A stretch of 18,278 bases of DNA, from assembly GCA_023136305.1 (NCBI GenBank), contig JAGLSF010000009.1, positions 1-18,278 on the forward strand, in the 5' to 3' direction. Position numbers and translations under genes: made by a program. Source of the DNA: Spirochaetota bacterium. GTDB taxonomy: Bacteria > Spirochaetota > B62-G9 > DRHN01. Below are positions 1 through 7,331 of the stretch, in pieces (the first letter of the stretch is position 1; each line of letters starts with the position of its first letter). The notes under the pieces were generated by a model that worked only from the letters and a program-made list of their open reading frames with translations, had not been told where the DNA came from and made no database searches.

Positions 1-727
1 GATCTGCGGCTGCTTGCGAAGGAACCGAGGCGTCTCTCCATACCGGAAGCGTACAGCGCATCTGCCTTTCAAACCCTCTCTCGGTGATGCCAAAGAGGTA
101 GGCATAGCGGCTCATCACATCAACGTCTCCTCCCCTATCGCTGAGGGCAATGAAGCTCAACTCCTGTGCCATGTCCGCAATCCGCTTGAGATAATAAAAC
201 CCCAGCTCCTCCCTGTCCAGCAGGGTGGGAAGGCCGAGCATGTCCCGGATGTCTGCGGGGAGCAGTATGTCATTTTCCCGCTTCAGGGGGAAGCAGCCTT
301 CATTGAAAGACGGTACAATGACCGTCCTGAAGCCGATTGCCCGGGACTCCAGGAGCCCCAGGATCTGAACGCCCCGTGCATAGACCCCTTGAAGTGCATA
401 CCGGTTCGATTTGACAACCTGCAGCAGCATGTCGAGAGGGCGCTCGGGAAGGGGAATTGACAGGTCACAGAGTTCGAGAGAGCTGTCGAGCAGTGCATCC
501 CGCATTGCATAAAAGGCATAGGTCTTCCTGCCGCTCAGGCCCGAAAAGAGCTTCTCAAGACAGGTGTAGAGCTCACCGAAGTCTTTCGATTCATAGAGGC
601 GCTGCAGCAGCGTGCATGCTTCCCGCATTCCCCCATTCCTCTCGATAAGCGGGCCCTTCAGCGATGAGAGTCTGAAAATACGCCTGTGCAGAATGGTGTT
701 CCGGATGTCTTCGCAGGTCGAGTGCCA
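1..727 (-). pseudogene. In-frame continuation of the AddB-like gene beyond the TAG (partial at window edge)
   Basis: Directly after the TAG the same reading frame stays open for 242 codons to base 1, where the window cuts it. I translated it base by base and found no further stop. It begins WHSTCEDIRNTILHRR and reaches VIVPSFNEGCFPLKREND, matching the family motif V-x-GLNEGxFP found in the middle of AddB proteins, followed by LLPADIRDMLGL. The C-terminal PD-(D/E)XK nuclease expected for the family would lie beyond the left edge. An in-frame ATG at 626-628, preceded by an AGAGG-like site, could allow translation to restart. The fragment could therefore be a broken gene's 3' part, a separately translated half, or the readthrough portion of one protein. 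Confidence 0.65.
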
Positions 728-730
728 CTA
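728..730 (-). other. In-frame amber (TAG) codon inside the AddB-like gene
   Basis: The sequence on the minus strand reads GAC GAG TAG TGG CAC, with family-like protein on both sides and no frame change. A single base change from TGG (Trp) or CAG (Gln) would explain it. Five other genes in the window end in TAG, which argues against general recoding of this codon. Confidence 0.9.
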
Positions 731-1828
731 CTCGTCATACTCATTTCCGAGCAGCTCGGTGAAAAATTCATTTCTTATGAGTTCCAGGAAAATACCCGAA
801 TCAAGCCCTGAGCTGAAAAAGCGTGAGATGAGCAGGAAAAACTGGTAGAGCGGGCTCGATTTGGCGGAAAGACCCTCGGAGTAGTTCGCCTCGACCCCCA
901 TCTGTTTCAGTGCATCGTAGAGCATCATGGCTGACTGGCTGTCGCTGTTTATGACAGCAATGTCCTGCGGCTCCGCCCCGTGCTCGATCTCATCACCGAT
1001 GAGTGAAAGCATGAGCATCACCTGCTCCATCCGCGATGAGGCCTGAAAAAACCGAACTGATCCGCGGGGGCGTATACCTTTCCCCGGGCGTTCCTCCCCT
1101 GCCTCCTTACTGCGGAATGTAAGAATGCGGGAAAAATCATAGTCCTCCGTATCCTGATAGACAACCGTAAGCCTGTCCTCTATATAACCGAATACATGCC
1201 GCTCGAAACGCGTCAGCGAAAGGGGTGAAACCAGAAGGACATGTGTGACCGGGTCAAAGTAGTCCATAACAGCAGCAGACCCGATCTCGCCCAGTAAGAA
1301 GCTTGGGTCGAAACGGCCGGCTTTCTCCTGCTGGTCATAATAGTTGCGCCAGAGGCTGTGCAGGGCCCCCAGATTTTGCTGTACAAAGGGCGGACCTGAA
1401 GACCCATTCTCCAGGTAACGCTTCAAATCGATCTCCTCCCGCGCAAGCTCTTCGAAGGTCCGTAAAAACCTGCCGGCCACCTTTAGAAAGGACGAAAAGC
1501 TCGCAAGAAATCCCCTGGGATACAGCTCTGTGATCTCTTCCGTCTGTTCACAGGCCCTGTAGAGAAGCGTAAGCTTCTCCATGGAATTGGCCTGCTGCTT
1601 CCCCGTCCCGGCGATCATTTCTCCGATAAGATCGGAACTGGTTATGAGCCTGGGGGAGAGTGCGCTCTTCGTCCCTCCAAGCTCGAGGAGACAGGAGGCA
1701 AAGTATGTCTTGAAGCGCTGTGTGGGTGCCACCACCATGGTTTTGAGCGGATCGAGCCCCTCTCGAATCAGCCACTGAGCCGTATAGGCTGCAGGGTCCT
1801 CCTGGAAGTTGAGCCGCTCTACTCGCAC
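728..1828 (-). CDS. AddB/RexB-like helicase-nuclease, N-terminal part (ends at in-frame TAG)
   Basis: This encodes 366 residues from a GTG start at 1826-1828 to a TAG at 728-730. Residues 30-65 look like the N-terminal domain of AddB-type proteins (VVAPTQR, then a leucine-rich stretch and SPRLITSSDL). Around residues 255-365 there is the AddB-like core, with SSRMEQVMLMLSLI, PQDIAVI, and SPLYQFFLLISRFF. AddB-family proteins partner a UvrD-like nuclease in double-strand-break processing. No GxGKT Walker A is visible, as in AddB versions that have lost ATPase activity. The family is usually 900-1,100 residues, so this product is too short. The same frame continues after the TAG with matching AddB-like sequence, so this is probably one gene interrupted by a nonsense codon. 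It overlaps the upstream small gene by 10 bases and is the last visible gene of the yidD-like operon. The family call is fairly sure; whether the gene functions is open. Confidence 0.72.
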   Translation of the reverse strand: MRVERLNFQEDPAAYTAQWLIREGLDPLKTMVVAPTQRFKTYFASCLLELGGTKSALSPRLITSSDLIGEMIAGTGKQQANSMEKLTLLYRACEQTEEITELYPRGFLASFSSFLKVAGRFLRTFEELAREEIDLKRYLENGSSGPPFVQQNLGALHSLWRNYYDQQEKAGRFDPSFLLGEIGSAAVMDYFDPVTHVLLVSPLSLTRFERHVFGYIEDRLTVVYQDTEDYDFSRILTFRSKEAGEERPGKGIRPRGSVRFFQASSRMEQVMLMLSLIGDEIEHGAEPQDIAVINSDSQSAMMLYDALKQMGVEANYSEGLSAKSSPLYQFFLLISRFFSSGLDSGIFLELIRNEFFTELLGNEYDE

Positions 1829-2202
1829 AGGACACCCTCTTGAAGGTGGGGTATAACGTGCATCATGATATAGCCCTTGATAAACCGGGAAAGGAGATGC
1901 AGCCCCTCGTCCATTCCCCAGTCAGGCTCTGCGGAGTAGAGTGCCAGCACCTCGAGGGCGGAAACATGACCGTCCTCCGGCTGATGGTACACGACATAAG
2001 GGTTGTAATACTCCCTCTCGTCTTTAACGGGATGGTCCGATACAGTCACCGGCAGAGCACCTTCACGCATTTCCCACCGGTATGAGGGATTGTAGGCATC
2101 ACGGTCGACACCGTGATAGGTGTAGGGAGTGATGCGTACGGGCATATCCCTCAGGCCCACCGAGCGGGCACTGATGTAGGTATGTACGTCATGTGCAATC
2201 AT
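1819..2202 (-). CDS. Hypothetical protein (127 aa) in yidD-like operon
   Basis: I do not recognise this protein. It is 127 residues, soluble-looking, and rich in Tyr, His, Asp and Pro, with no signal peptide or membrane segment. Distinct stretches include VRITPYTYHGVDRD (about residues 22-35), YNPYVVYHQPEDGHVSALEV (about 66-85) and a C-terminal amphipathic part. Its ATG at 2200-2202 overlaps the TGA of the preceding TPR gene in an ATGA, and its TAG overlaps the start of the AddB-like gene by 10 bases. That packing indicates translational coupling and makes it a real gene. Function cannot be inferred beyond co-expression with envelope and repair-type genes. Confidence 0.75.
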   Translation of the reverse strand: MIAHDVHTYISARSVGLRDMPVRITPYTYHGVDRDAYNPSYRWEMREGALPVTVSDHPVKDEREYYNPYVVYHQPEDGHVSALEVLALYSAEPDWGMDEGLHLLSRFIKGYIMMHVIPHLQEGVLCE

Positions 2203-3110
2203 GGACCGTACAGCTCCTCTCGCAGTGTTATAACGTCAAGGGGCGGCACGGTGAGTATTTTCAGAAGCTCATCACGGCGTTCAACAATAAACCGTGCATT
2301 CTGCTGCATCACGGCATTCACTCCGCCATAGATGTTCGACAGGTAAAGCGCCGTTTCAATGACACCGAACAACACACCGAAAACCGGCATGCCCATAACG
2401 AAGCAGAACACCGTGAGCCCGATGCCTGCTGCGTTTATGAGGAAGCTTCTCAAGCCGTCCACACCCCTGCCCGCATACAGGTGGCCGAGCCCGGGAATAA
2501 TGGCGAGCATGCCGCCGAGCACAGGGCTTTTTGGACTATGCTGGTTCATTTCATTGATCCCGCGTTCAAGCGTTTCAGATGTTTCACGGTCAAGAAGATT
2601 CGCTGTGCCGAGGGCCTTCAGGGCTTCATCCCAGTTGCGGTCATATACATGAATTGCCACGGCCATACTCTGTGCACCCGCACTGAGCCTGGGGTCCGGA
2701 TCAGAACATGCTGCGGCAAACCGATCGTTTTCGATTTCGAAATCCCTGAACCGCCGCTCTCGGAAGTGAAGGTTGAGGAGCTGCAGATGGCTCTCGCAGA
2801 TGAGCTCCCCATAGTACCCGTCTCTCTCCTGCCCCGATATGGAATCTATCAGCCCATGGAGGGTTGAGGCGGCCTTCGCATACTTCCCCATGCGGCCCTG
2901 GGACAGGGCCAGGAGGTATCGTGCATAGGGCGCAAAGGGGGCATCCTGGTTGAAATATATCCAGCGCTGGAGCTCCACTATCGATGATTCATACTCCCCG
3001 GCCCGGTAAAGGGAGATTGCAAAGCCACGCTCGCTCTGGGCGAGTGACAGGTTTGTTGAAAGAAGAAAGGACTGGAGAAGCAGGGAAACGAGAAGCCTCT
3101 TCAGAATCAT
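2199..3110 (-). CDS. Exported TPR-like protein with C-terminal membrane segments
   Basis: This encodes 303 residues. Residues 1-25 form a clear signal sequence (MILKRLLVSLLLQSFLLSTN, then AQS). Residues 27-90 resemble tetratricopeptide helices (AISLYRAGEYESSIVELQRW, then ARYLLALSQGRMGKYAKAAS). A further helical stretch runs to about 185. Residues 195-262 form a hydrophobic, glycine-rich domain (VLGGMLAIIPGLGHLYAGR, FLINAAGIGLTVFCFVMG) resembling the TM2-like segments found in small membrane proteins. The protein is probably anchored in the inner membrane with the TPR part outside the cytoplasm, perhaps acting as an assembly or scaffold factor. Its ATG overlaps the TGA of the yidD-like gene (ATGA), and its own TGA overlaps the next gene. 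The exact role is unknown. Confidence 0.8.
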   Translation of the reverse strand: MILKRLLVSLLLQSFLLSTNLSLAQSERGFAISLYRAGEYESSIVELQRWIYFNQDAPFAPYARYLLALSQGRMGKYAKAASTLHGLIDSISGQERDGYYGELICESHLQLLNLHFRERRFRDFEIENDRFAAACSDPDPRLSAGAQSMAVAIHVYDRNWDEALKALGTANLLDRETSETLERGINEMNQHSPKSPVLGGMLAIIPGLGHLYAGRGVDGLRSFLINAAGIGLTVFCFVMGMPVFGVLFGVIETALYLSNIYGGVNAVMQQNARFIVERRDELLKILTVPPLDVITLREELYGP

Positions 3111-3490
3111 CGATAGTACCCTTCACGGTTCATGATGTAATTCTTGTACACAGGGTCCACATGAAGCTCCCCGTCTTCCCTCACCGGGTACTCTTCAAGG
3201 GACCATCCATGCTCCCGGTAGAGCATTCGGTCGAGCAGCATGAGTGTAGCCCAGAAGGCGCCGTGTCGGTCAAGGGCCTCGCGGTAGAAGGCCGAACAGG
3301 TCGGGTAGAATCGGCACCGTGCCCCCCCGTGCACCGAAACCTTTTGCTGATAAAAGGAAAGCACGGCACGCTCCTGCCGATGCAGCGGAGTTTCTGAAAA
3401 AAGTACATCGTAACTGTTTTCAGAAAATGCAGCAGTCCAGCTGAACAGAACTGCAGTGCTCAGGAAGACGATGATAGCACGGCTGCTCAT
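3107..3490 (-). CDS. yidD: YidD-like protein with signal peptide
   Basis: This encodes 127 residues from the ATG at 3488-3490. YidD proteins help the YidC/Sec machinery insert inner-membrane proteins. The family core CRFYPTCSAFYREAL lies at residues 59-73, followed by the helix HGAFWATLMLLDRML, and the end VDPVY (111-115) matches the usual DPVP end. Unlike ordinary YidD (about 70-100 aa, starting with an amphipathic helix), residues 1-22 form a cleavable-looking signal peptide and the RCxP segment is missing, so it may act in the periplasm. An upstream ATG at 3542-3544 would add 18 residues but destroys the signal peptide, so I chose 3490. A possible promoter (TTGTTG at 3524-3529, TATAAA at 3500-3505, minus strand) would give an almost leaderless transcript. 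It is the first gene of the four-gene operon. Confidence 0.8.
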   Translation of the reverse strand: MSSRAIIVFLSTAVLFSWTAAFSENSYDVLFSETPLHRQERAVLSFYQQKVSVHGGARCRFYPTCSAFYREALDRHGAFWATLMLLDRMLYREHGWSLEEYPVREDGELHVDPVYKNYIMNREGYYR

Positions 3491-3512
3491 AGCACACACT
3501 TTATAGTTCGGG

Positions 3513-3527
3513 GTTGAAAAAATCAAC
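3513..3527. promoter_or_regulatory. Inverted repeat GTTGA-N5-TCAAC between divergent genes
   Basis: A perfect 5-bp inverted repeat with an all-A spacer sits just upstream of the crp-like promoter and over the yidD-like upstream region. It resembles FNR-type boxes (TTGAT-N4-ATCAA) but is one base shorter. It could be an operator for the neighbouring regulator; this is inference. Confidence 0.35.
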
Positions 3528-3534
3528 AAACTTA

Positions 3535-3564
3535 TTGTATGCACACACAGAGATGTAGTATAAT
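3535..3564 (+). promoter_or_regulatory. Sigma-70-type promoter of the CRP-family gene
   Basis: TTGTAT at 3535-3540 and a perfect TATAAT at 3559-3564 are separated by 18 bp, predicting a start near 3571. This rules out the upstream ATG at 3539 as the translation start and supports the one at 3605. Confidence 0.65.
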
Positions 3565-3604
3565 GGGTAGGAGCAGATACGGAATCCAGTCGGGGATAGG
3601 GAAA

Positions 3605-4240
3605 ATGGAGAAAGGCACTCTTTACGAAAAATATGGGACCGAGGTGAAGGCGGGACGGGCCCTCTTCAACGAAGACGAACCCGGAGACACCATGTACATC
3701 ATTCAGAAGGGCAGGATCAAGATAACCAAACGCATCGGCAATATTGAAAAGATACTCATGGTCCTCCAGAAGGGAGATTTTTTCGGAGAGATGGCAATTG
3801 TCAATCAGGCACCGCGCACCGCGACCGCGACCGCTGTCGACAACTGCCAGGTGCTCTGTTTCAACCGCCAGGGCTTCCTCAGTATGATCAGCAAGAATTC
3901 AAATATCGCCATGAACATAATCGAGAAGCTCTGCCTGCGGCTTCAGAAGGCCGACAACGCCATACGCGATTTGACAAAGCGGGACATGAAGTCCCTCGTC
4001 ATCAGTGTGCTCAATGATCTGAGCAATGCGCATCAGGGGGCCGGCAGGGCGCAGAGCCTCTTGTACAAGGACACGCTGAAGAGCATCGCCGAACAGTCCG
4101 GAGCAACAGTGAAAGAGGTGGAGGTAGAGATACAGCAGCTCATCAGCGCCGGTTTTCTGAATACGGACGGCTACAATCTTGAAATAACACACCCCGAGGA
4201 GCTCGAGCAATTCGCCGGGTTCTTCAATAAAACCTCGTAG
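3605..4240 (+). CDS. CRP/FNR-family transcriptional regulator
   Basis: This encodes 211 residues. Residues 1-115 are a cyclic-nucleotide-binding-type beta-barrel (GDTMYIIQKGRIKI at 28-41, GDFFGEMAIVNQAPRTATA at 57-75). E62 and R71 stand where cAMP-binding members contact the ligand's ribose and phosphate, so nucleotide binding is possible. There is no cysteine cluster of the FNR Fe-S type. Residues 156-188 form a winged helix-turn-helix (TLKSIAEQSGATVKEVEVEI). The start at 3605 follows the promoter TATAAT and a GGGG at 3592-3595; an ATG at 3539 lies inside the promoter. The stop is TAG. Only 23 bases separate it from the acetyltransferase gene, so the two are probably co-transcribed. Targets are unknown; the inverted repeat at 3513-3527 is a candidate for autoregulation. 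Confidence 0.88.
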   Translation: MEKGTLYEKYGTEVKAGRALFNEDEPGDTMYIIQKGRIKITKRIGNIEKILMVLQKGDFFGEMAIVNQAPRTATATAVDNCQVLCFNRQGFLSMISKNSNIAMNIIEKLCLRLQKADNAIRDLTKRDMKSLVISVLNDLSNAHQGAGRAQSLLYKDTLKSIAEQSGATVKEVEVEIQQLISAGFLNTDGYNLEITHPEELEQFAGFFNKTS

Positions 4241-4263
4241 GCACTGCCGGTCGGAAGGAAGCC

Positions 4264-4764
4264 ATGATCTCCCAATGCTACTGCACCATCATGACGGAGA
4301 AGGATATCGACACGGTTCTCTCGATCGAGAAGCGCGTGTTCAAACACCCCTGGTCACGTGAATTCTTTCACCTTATCGTATCGGATATGCACAACTGCAT
4401 GCTGACTCTCAGAACTGACGCCGGCGTTATCGGATACGGTGGGTATCACCTGCTCAAGAACAGGACCTCATTCCTCTCGACCCGGCATCAGTACGACCGC
4501 ATGATACACCTCATCAATATCGCCATTGCGCCTCAAGAGCAGCACAACGGTTTTGGGACCTTTCTCATGAACACGCTCATCAGAAGAGCGCGAGCAAGCA
4601 AAGCAGAGTACTGTTATCTGGAGGTCCGTCCTACAAACGAGAACGCCTTTTCCTTCTACCGGAAATGGGGTTTTTCGATTATTGGGATTATTGAAAACTA
4701 CTACCCCCATGAGTGTGAAAACGCACTGGTCATGGGAAGTGAGCTTTACCTGCCTTCACCATGA
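4264..4764 (+). CDS. rimI: GNAT acetyltransferase, RimI-like
   Basis: This encodes 166 residues. It has the RimI-type GNAT fold: an N-terminal strand and helix (IDTVLSIEKRVFKHPWS), a central strand HLINIAIAP (about residues 82-90), a degenerate acetyl-CoA loop (QEQHNGFGTFL, where Q/RxxGxG/A is usual), and the RimI hallmark LEVRPTNENAFSFYRKWGF (about 120-138). An ENYYP-type C-terminal segment also fits. RimI acetylates the N-terminal alanine of ribosomal protein S18, and relatives modify other proteins. The insert YHLLKNRTSFLSTRHQYD between the early strands is longer than in typical RimI, so a different substrate is possible. It is preceded by GGAAGGA and follows the regulator gene by 23 bp. 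Confidence 0.78.
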   Translation: MISQCYCTIMTEKDIDTVLSIEKRVFKHPWSREFFHLIVSDMHNCMLTLRTDAGVIGYGGYHLLKNRTSFLSTRHQYDRMIHLINIAIAPQEQHNGFGTFLMNTLIRRARASKAEYCYLEVRPTNENAFSFYRKWGFSIIGIIENYYPHECENALVMGSELYLPSP

Positions 4765-4787
4765 AAAGGGGAACCCGAAGGCTCCCC
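4764..4787 (-). terminator. Rho-independent terminator after fbaB
   Basis: Read on the minus strand, GGGGAGCC and GGTTCCCC form an 8-bp stem with one G-U pair around a UUCG tetraloop, followed at once by TTTT. On the plus strand the same position is an A-C mismatch and the T-run is missing, so it mainly serves fbaB. It sits directly past the end of the convergent acetyltransferase gene. Confidence 0.82.
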
Positions 4788-4850
4788 TGCAAATGGATTC
4801 TGCATGTTCCGACTCCTGCTGCACAGCGGGACAGATGCACAAACAAGCGC

Positions 4851-5897
4851 TCATGCAATCGTTATCTTCTTGTTCAGGTACACATCCTGAATGGTGTGCA
4901 GGAGCTCGACACCTTCCTTCATGGGCCGCTGGAAGGCCTTTCTTCCGGAGATGAGACCGGTGCCGCCCGCACGCTTGTTGATGACCGCGGTTCTTACCGC
5001 CTGTGCAAAATCGTTGTCTCCCGATGCGCCGCCTGAATTGATCATTGGCGCCCTTCCCATGTAGCAGCCCATCACCTGATAACGCGTCAGATCGATGGGA
5101 TGGTCTGTAGTGAGGTCTGAGTAGACTTTCTTGTCCGTCTTGCCGTAATTGAGCGCCGTATAGCCGCCATTGTTCTCAGCCTGTTTCTGCTTGATGATAT
5201 CGGCCTCAATGGTCACCCCGAAGTGGTTCGCAGTGTTCGAAAGGTCCGCTGCAAGAGCATAGTCCGCCTCCTTGGTTTTGAAGGCGCTGTTCCGCAGATA
5301 GGCCCAGAGAACGGTGAACATACCGAGGCTGTGCGCATATTCAAAGGCCTCTGATACCTCCACGATCTGCCGGTGCGATTCCTCTGCGCCGTAATAGATC
5401 GTGGCGCCAACGGCTACGGCCCCTAGATTGAAGGCCTGGTCGACACTGGCCCAGAGCACCTGATCGAACTTGTTCGGGTAGGTCAGAAGCTCATTGTGGT
5501 TGATCTTCACGATAAAGGGGATTTTATGCGCATACTTGCGGGAAATCGAACCAAGCACGCCAAGTGTTGAGGCGACCGCATTGCAGTTGCCCTCGATAGC
5601 CAGCTTGACGATATTCTCGGGGTCGAAATAGATTGGATTGGGCGCAAATGCGCTCGACGCCGAATGTTCGATGCCCTGATCCACCGGCAGTATGGAAACA
5701 TACCCCGTTCCTCCCAGCCGCCCATTGTTGAAGACGCTGCTGATTCTTCGCAGGACCTGAGATGACCGGTCCGTGTGGACGAGAACCCGGTCGATAAAAT
5801 CCGGACCGGGAAGGTGGAGCGTATCGTTTGGCACCTTGGCCTTGTACTCCAGCAAGTCCTTTGCTTCATCACCGAGCAGTGCTATTACATCGCTCAT
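4851..5897 (-). CDS. fbaB: Class I fructose-bisphosphate aldolase
   Basis: This encodes 348 residues, the usual length of the DhnA/FbaB-type class I aldolase, which splits or makes fructose 1,6-bisphosphate through a Schiff-base lysine and acts in glycolysis and gluconeogenesis. It closely follows the E. coli FbaB pattern throughout: LLEYKAKVPNDTLHLPGPDF at the start, GTGYVSILPVDQGIEHSA, PFIVKINHNE, GAVAVGATIYYGAEES, TVLWAYLRNSAFK, ADIIKQKQAENNGGY (with the likely Schiff-base Lys) and the ending DVYLNKKITIA. The start at 5895-5897 has a strong AGGAGGAAG just upstream. A longer reading to 5972 would overlap murG and is unlikely. It lies 71 bp after murG. The AT-rich gap may hold its own weak promoter, and a UUCG terminator follows. 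Confidence 0.96.
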   Translation of the reverse strand: MSDVIALLGDEAKDLLEYKAKVPNDTLHLPGPDFIDRVLVHTDRSSQVLRRISSVFNNGRLGGTGYVSILPVDQGIEHSASSAFAPNPIYFDPENIVKLAIEGNCNAVASTLGVLGSISRKYAHKIPFIVKINHNELLTYPNKFDQVLWASVDQAFNLGAVAVGATIYYGAEESHRQIVEVSEAFEYAHSLGMFTVLWAYLRNSAFKTKEADYALAADLSNTANHFGVTIEADIIKQKQAENNGGYTALNYGKTDKKVYSDLTTDHPIDLTRYQVMGCYMGRAPMINSGGASGDNDFAQAVRTAVINKRAGGTGLISGRKAFQRPMKEGVELLHTIQDVYLNKKITIA

Positions 5898-5968
5898 TTC
5901 TTCCTCCTCGATTGGATAATTTCCCCCCAATATAATAAAAAACAGGGAAATAAAAAACGAAAAGATAC

Positions 5969-7054
5969 TCACCCTGCAGGGCTTGGGGCTCCAACCCTCA
6001 TCAGAATATCAGCAATTTCCCGTTCCGCATTCCTTTTGCACAGTTTAGAGGCATTTTGCCCCATTTTCCCGAGAAGATTCGCATCTGCCAGCAGATCACT
6101 GACCGCCTCTGCAAGGAGACGGCCGCTCAACTGCCCGTCCTCAATGATTCGTGCGGCCCCATTCTCCTGAAAAAACCGGGCATTGTCGATCTGCTCCCCC
6201 CTGCTCTTCGATCTCGGCAGGGGTATGAGTATGGAGGGTATGCCCAGACAACCTATCTCATACATGGCCCCGGCCCCGGCCCTGCTGATAATAAGGTCGG
6301 AAGCTGCAAGCACGTCACCCATCTCGTCCGCAATAAACTCGTATTGCCGGTACCGGCCATGCCCGCTCTCAATGCGCCGAGTATGTCCCTGTCCGCACTG
6401 ATGGACAAGATTAAAGGGTAGCTCACCTTCCTCGAGCATCTCAAAAACCGCTCCGTTCAGTGAAGAAGCACCCAGGCTCCCGCCCAGAACGGTTACAACG
6501 GGCAGATCCTCCGTGAAATGGAGAAAGCGCCTCCCTCTTTCCCGATTGGCTGACCTGATAGTGGCACGCATGGGATTTCCCGTGTAGTAAACCTCTTTAC
6601 CCTCAAAGGAAGCCGCAGCCTTCTCGAATGATACACAGATGGCCCTTGCCCTGCTTGCTATGATCTTTGTGGCCATACCAGGATGTAGGTCGCTCTCATG
6701 GGTAATAACAGGAACACGCAGCAGCCTGGCGGCAATTGCGGGCGGCACGGACACAAAGCCACCTTTTGAGAAGAGCACCGCAGGCTTGCTGTTCTTCAGT
6801 ATGCGATAGGACTGCGCAATACCAATAAGAAGATTGACCGTGTCGGCGAGGTTTTGCAGAGAGAAATAGCGCCTGAGCTTTCCCGTCCTGATCCCGTAAA
6901 AGGCCACGCCGAGGCCATGGGCCCACTCGGTCTCCTTTCCCCTCCTGTCGCCGATCCAGCATATGTCAGTGACGCCGCGTCCCTGCAGTTCCTCAATGAC
7001 TGCAACGTTTGGAAATATATGCCCCCCTGTTCCACCTCCCGTTACCGCAATCAT
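5969..7054 (-). CDS. murG: UDP-N-acetylglucosamine transferase MurG
   Basis: This encodes 361 residues, typical of MurG, which adds GlcNAc to lipid I to give lipid II at the inner face of the cytoplasmic membrane. The N-terminal glycine-rich loop GGGTGGH is at residues 6-12. A second loop, VLGGSLGASSLN, lies at 189-200, and the UDP-GlcNAc site SRAGAGAMYEIGCLGIPSIL is at 257-276, followed by GEQIDNA (286-292). Two motifs differ from textbook MurG: HESDLHPG (119-126) replaces HEQNAxPG, and GEQ replaces the DHQ-type motif. The gene stands alone, away from the division and cell wall (dcw) cluster where murG usually lies, so it may be a second copy or an unusual sole copy. The start ATG follows GAGGGTGATTGC. 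Confidence 0.93.
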   Translation of the reverse strand: MIAVTGGGTGGHIFPNVAVIEELQGRGVTDICWIGDRRGKETEWAHGLGVAFYGIRTGKLRRYFSLQNLADTVNLLIGIAQSYRILKNSKPAVLFSKGGFVSVPPAIAARLLRVPVITHESDLHPGMATKIIASRARAICVSFEKAAASFEGKEVYYTGNPMRATIRSANRERGRRFLHFTEDLPVVTVLGGSLGASSLNGAVFEMLEEGELPFNLVHQCGQGHTRRIESGHGRYRQYEFIADEMGDVLAASDLIISRAGAGAMYEIGCLGIPSILIPLPRSKSRGEQIDNARFFQENGAARIIEDGQLSGRLLAEAVSDLLADANLLGKMGQNASKLCKRNAEREIADILMRVGAPSPAG

Positions 7055-7225
7055 GCAATCACCCTCGAACTAATACTACTATGGCGGACTTAAACAGGAA
7101 ATGAAAAACCTCTGTCTCTACCAGTTGACAGGGCCCGCCACTGTGACATATCAGGTCAGTTCACGATCACCACCCTGCGAAGACCGATTTCCATACTGTC
7201 TTTTTGCATCCATGGGAACTCAACC

Positions 7226-7269
7226 TCGCGCAGCGCCATCGAAGCGCTCGCGTAGCGCTAGCGAAGCGA
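7226..7269. repeat. GC-rich palindromic element (AGCGCT/GCGAAGCG type)
   Basis: Two AGCGCT hexamers at 7243-7248 and 7254-7259 form a hairpin with loop CGCGT. A second, overlapping hairpin pairs CGCGCAGCGC (7227-7236) with GCGCTCGCG (7244-7252) with one bulge. TAGCGCTA and GCGAAGCG follow. The block stands out in base composition from its AT-rich surroundings and resembles dispersed REP-like palindromes. A T-run follows at 7274-7278. Confidence 0.55.
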
Positions 7270-7278
7270 TATCTTTTT

Positions 7279-7296
7279 CTATCATTTCTATCATTT
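7279..7296. repeat. Tandem 9-mer CTATCATTT x2 next to a promoter
   Basis: Two perfect adjacent copies of CTATCATTT end six bases before the -35 box of the adenosine-specific kinase promoter. It may be an activator site or a simple tandem duplication. Confidence 0.5.
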
Positions 7297-7302
7297 CATA
7301 TC

Positions 7303-7331
7303 TTCACTTTGCGCCTCATATTGCCTATAAT
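7303..7331 (+). promoter_or_regulatory. Sigma-70-type promoter of the adenosine-specific kinase gene
   Basis: TTCACT (7303-7308) and a perfect TATAAT (7326-7331) are 17 bp apart. The predicted start near 7338 leaves a leader of about 25 bases carrying GGAGGT before the ATG at 7363. Confidence 0.6.

Noticed and set aside
14..460. Plus-strand open frame at the left edge
   Set aside because: The opposite strand carries a clear AddB motif (SFNEGCFP), so this is a shadow.
728..730. Pyrrolysine insertion at the TAG in the AddB-like gene
   Set aside because: TAG ends at least five other genes here at their normal length, AddB has no known need for pyrrolysine, and no pyl genes are in the window. 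I kept it only as a minor option.
2193..2867. A 224-codon open frame on the plus strand
   Set aside because: Antisense to the TPR/membrane gene, whose signal peptide and overlaps with its neighbours show it to be the real one.
3539..3604. Upstream start for the CRP-family gene
   Set aside because: It overlaps the promoter's -35 box, and the added residues do not resemble the family.
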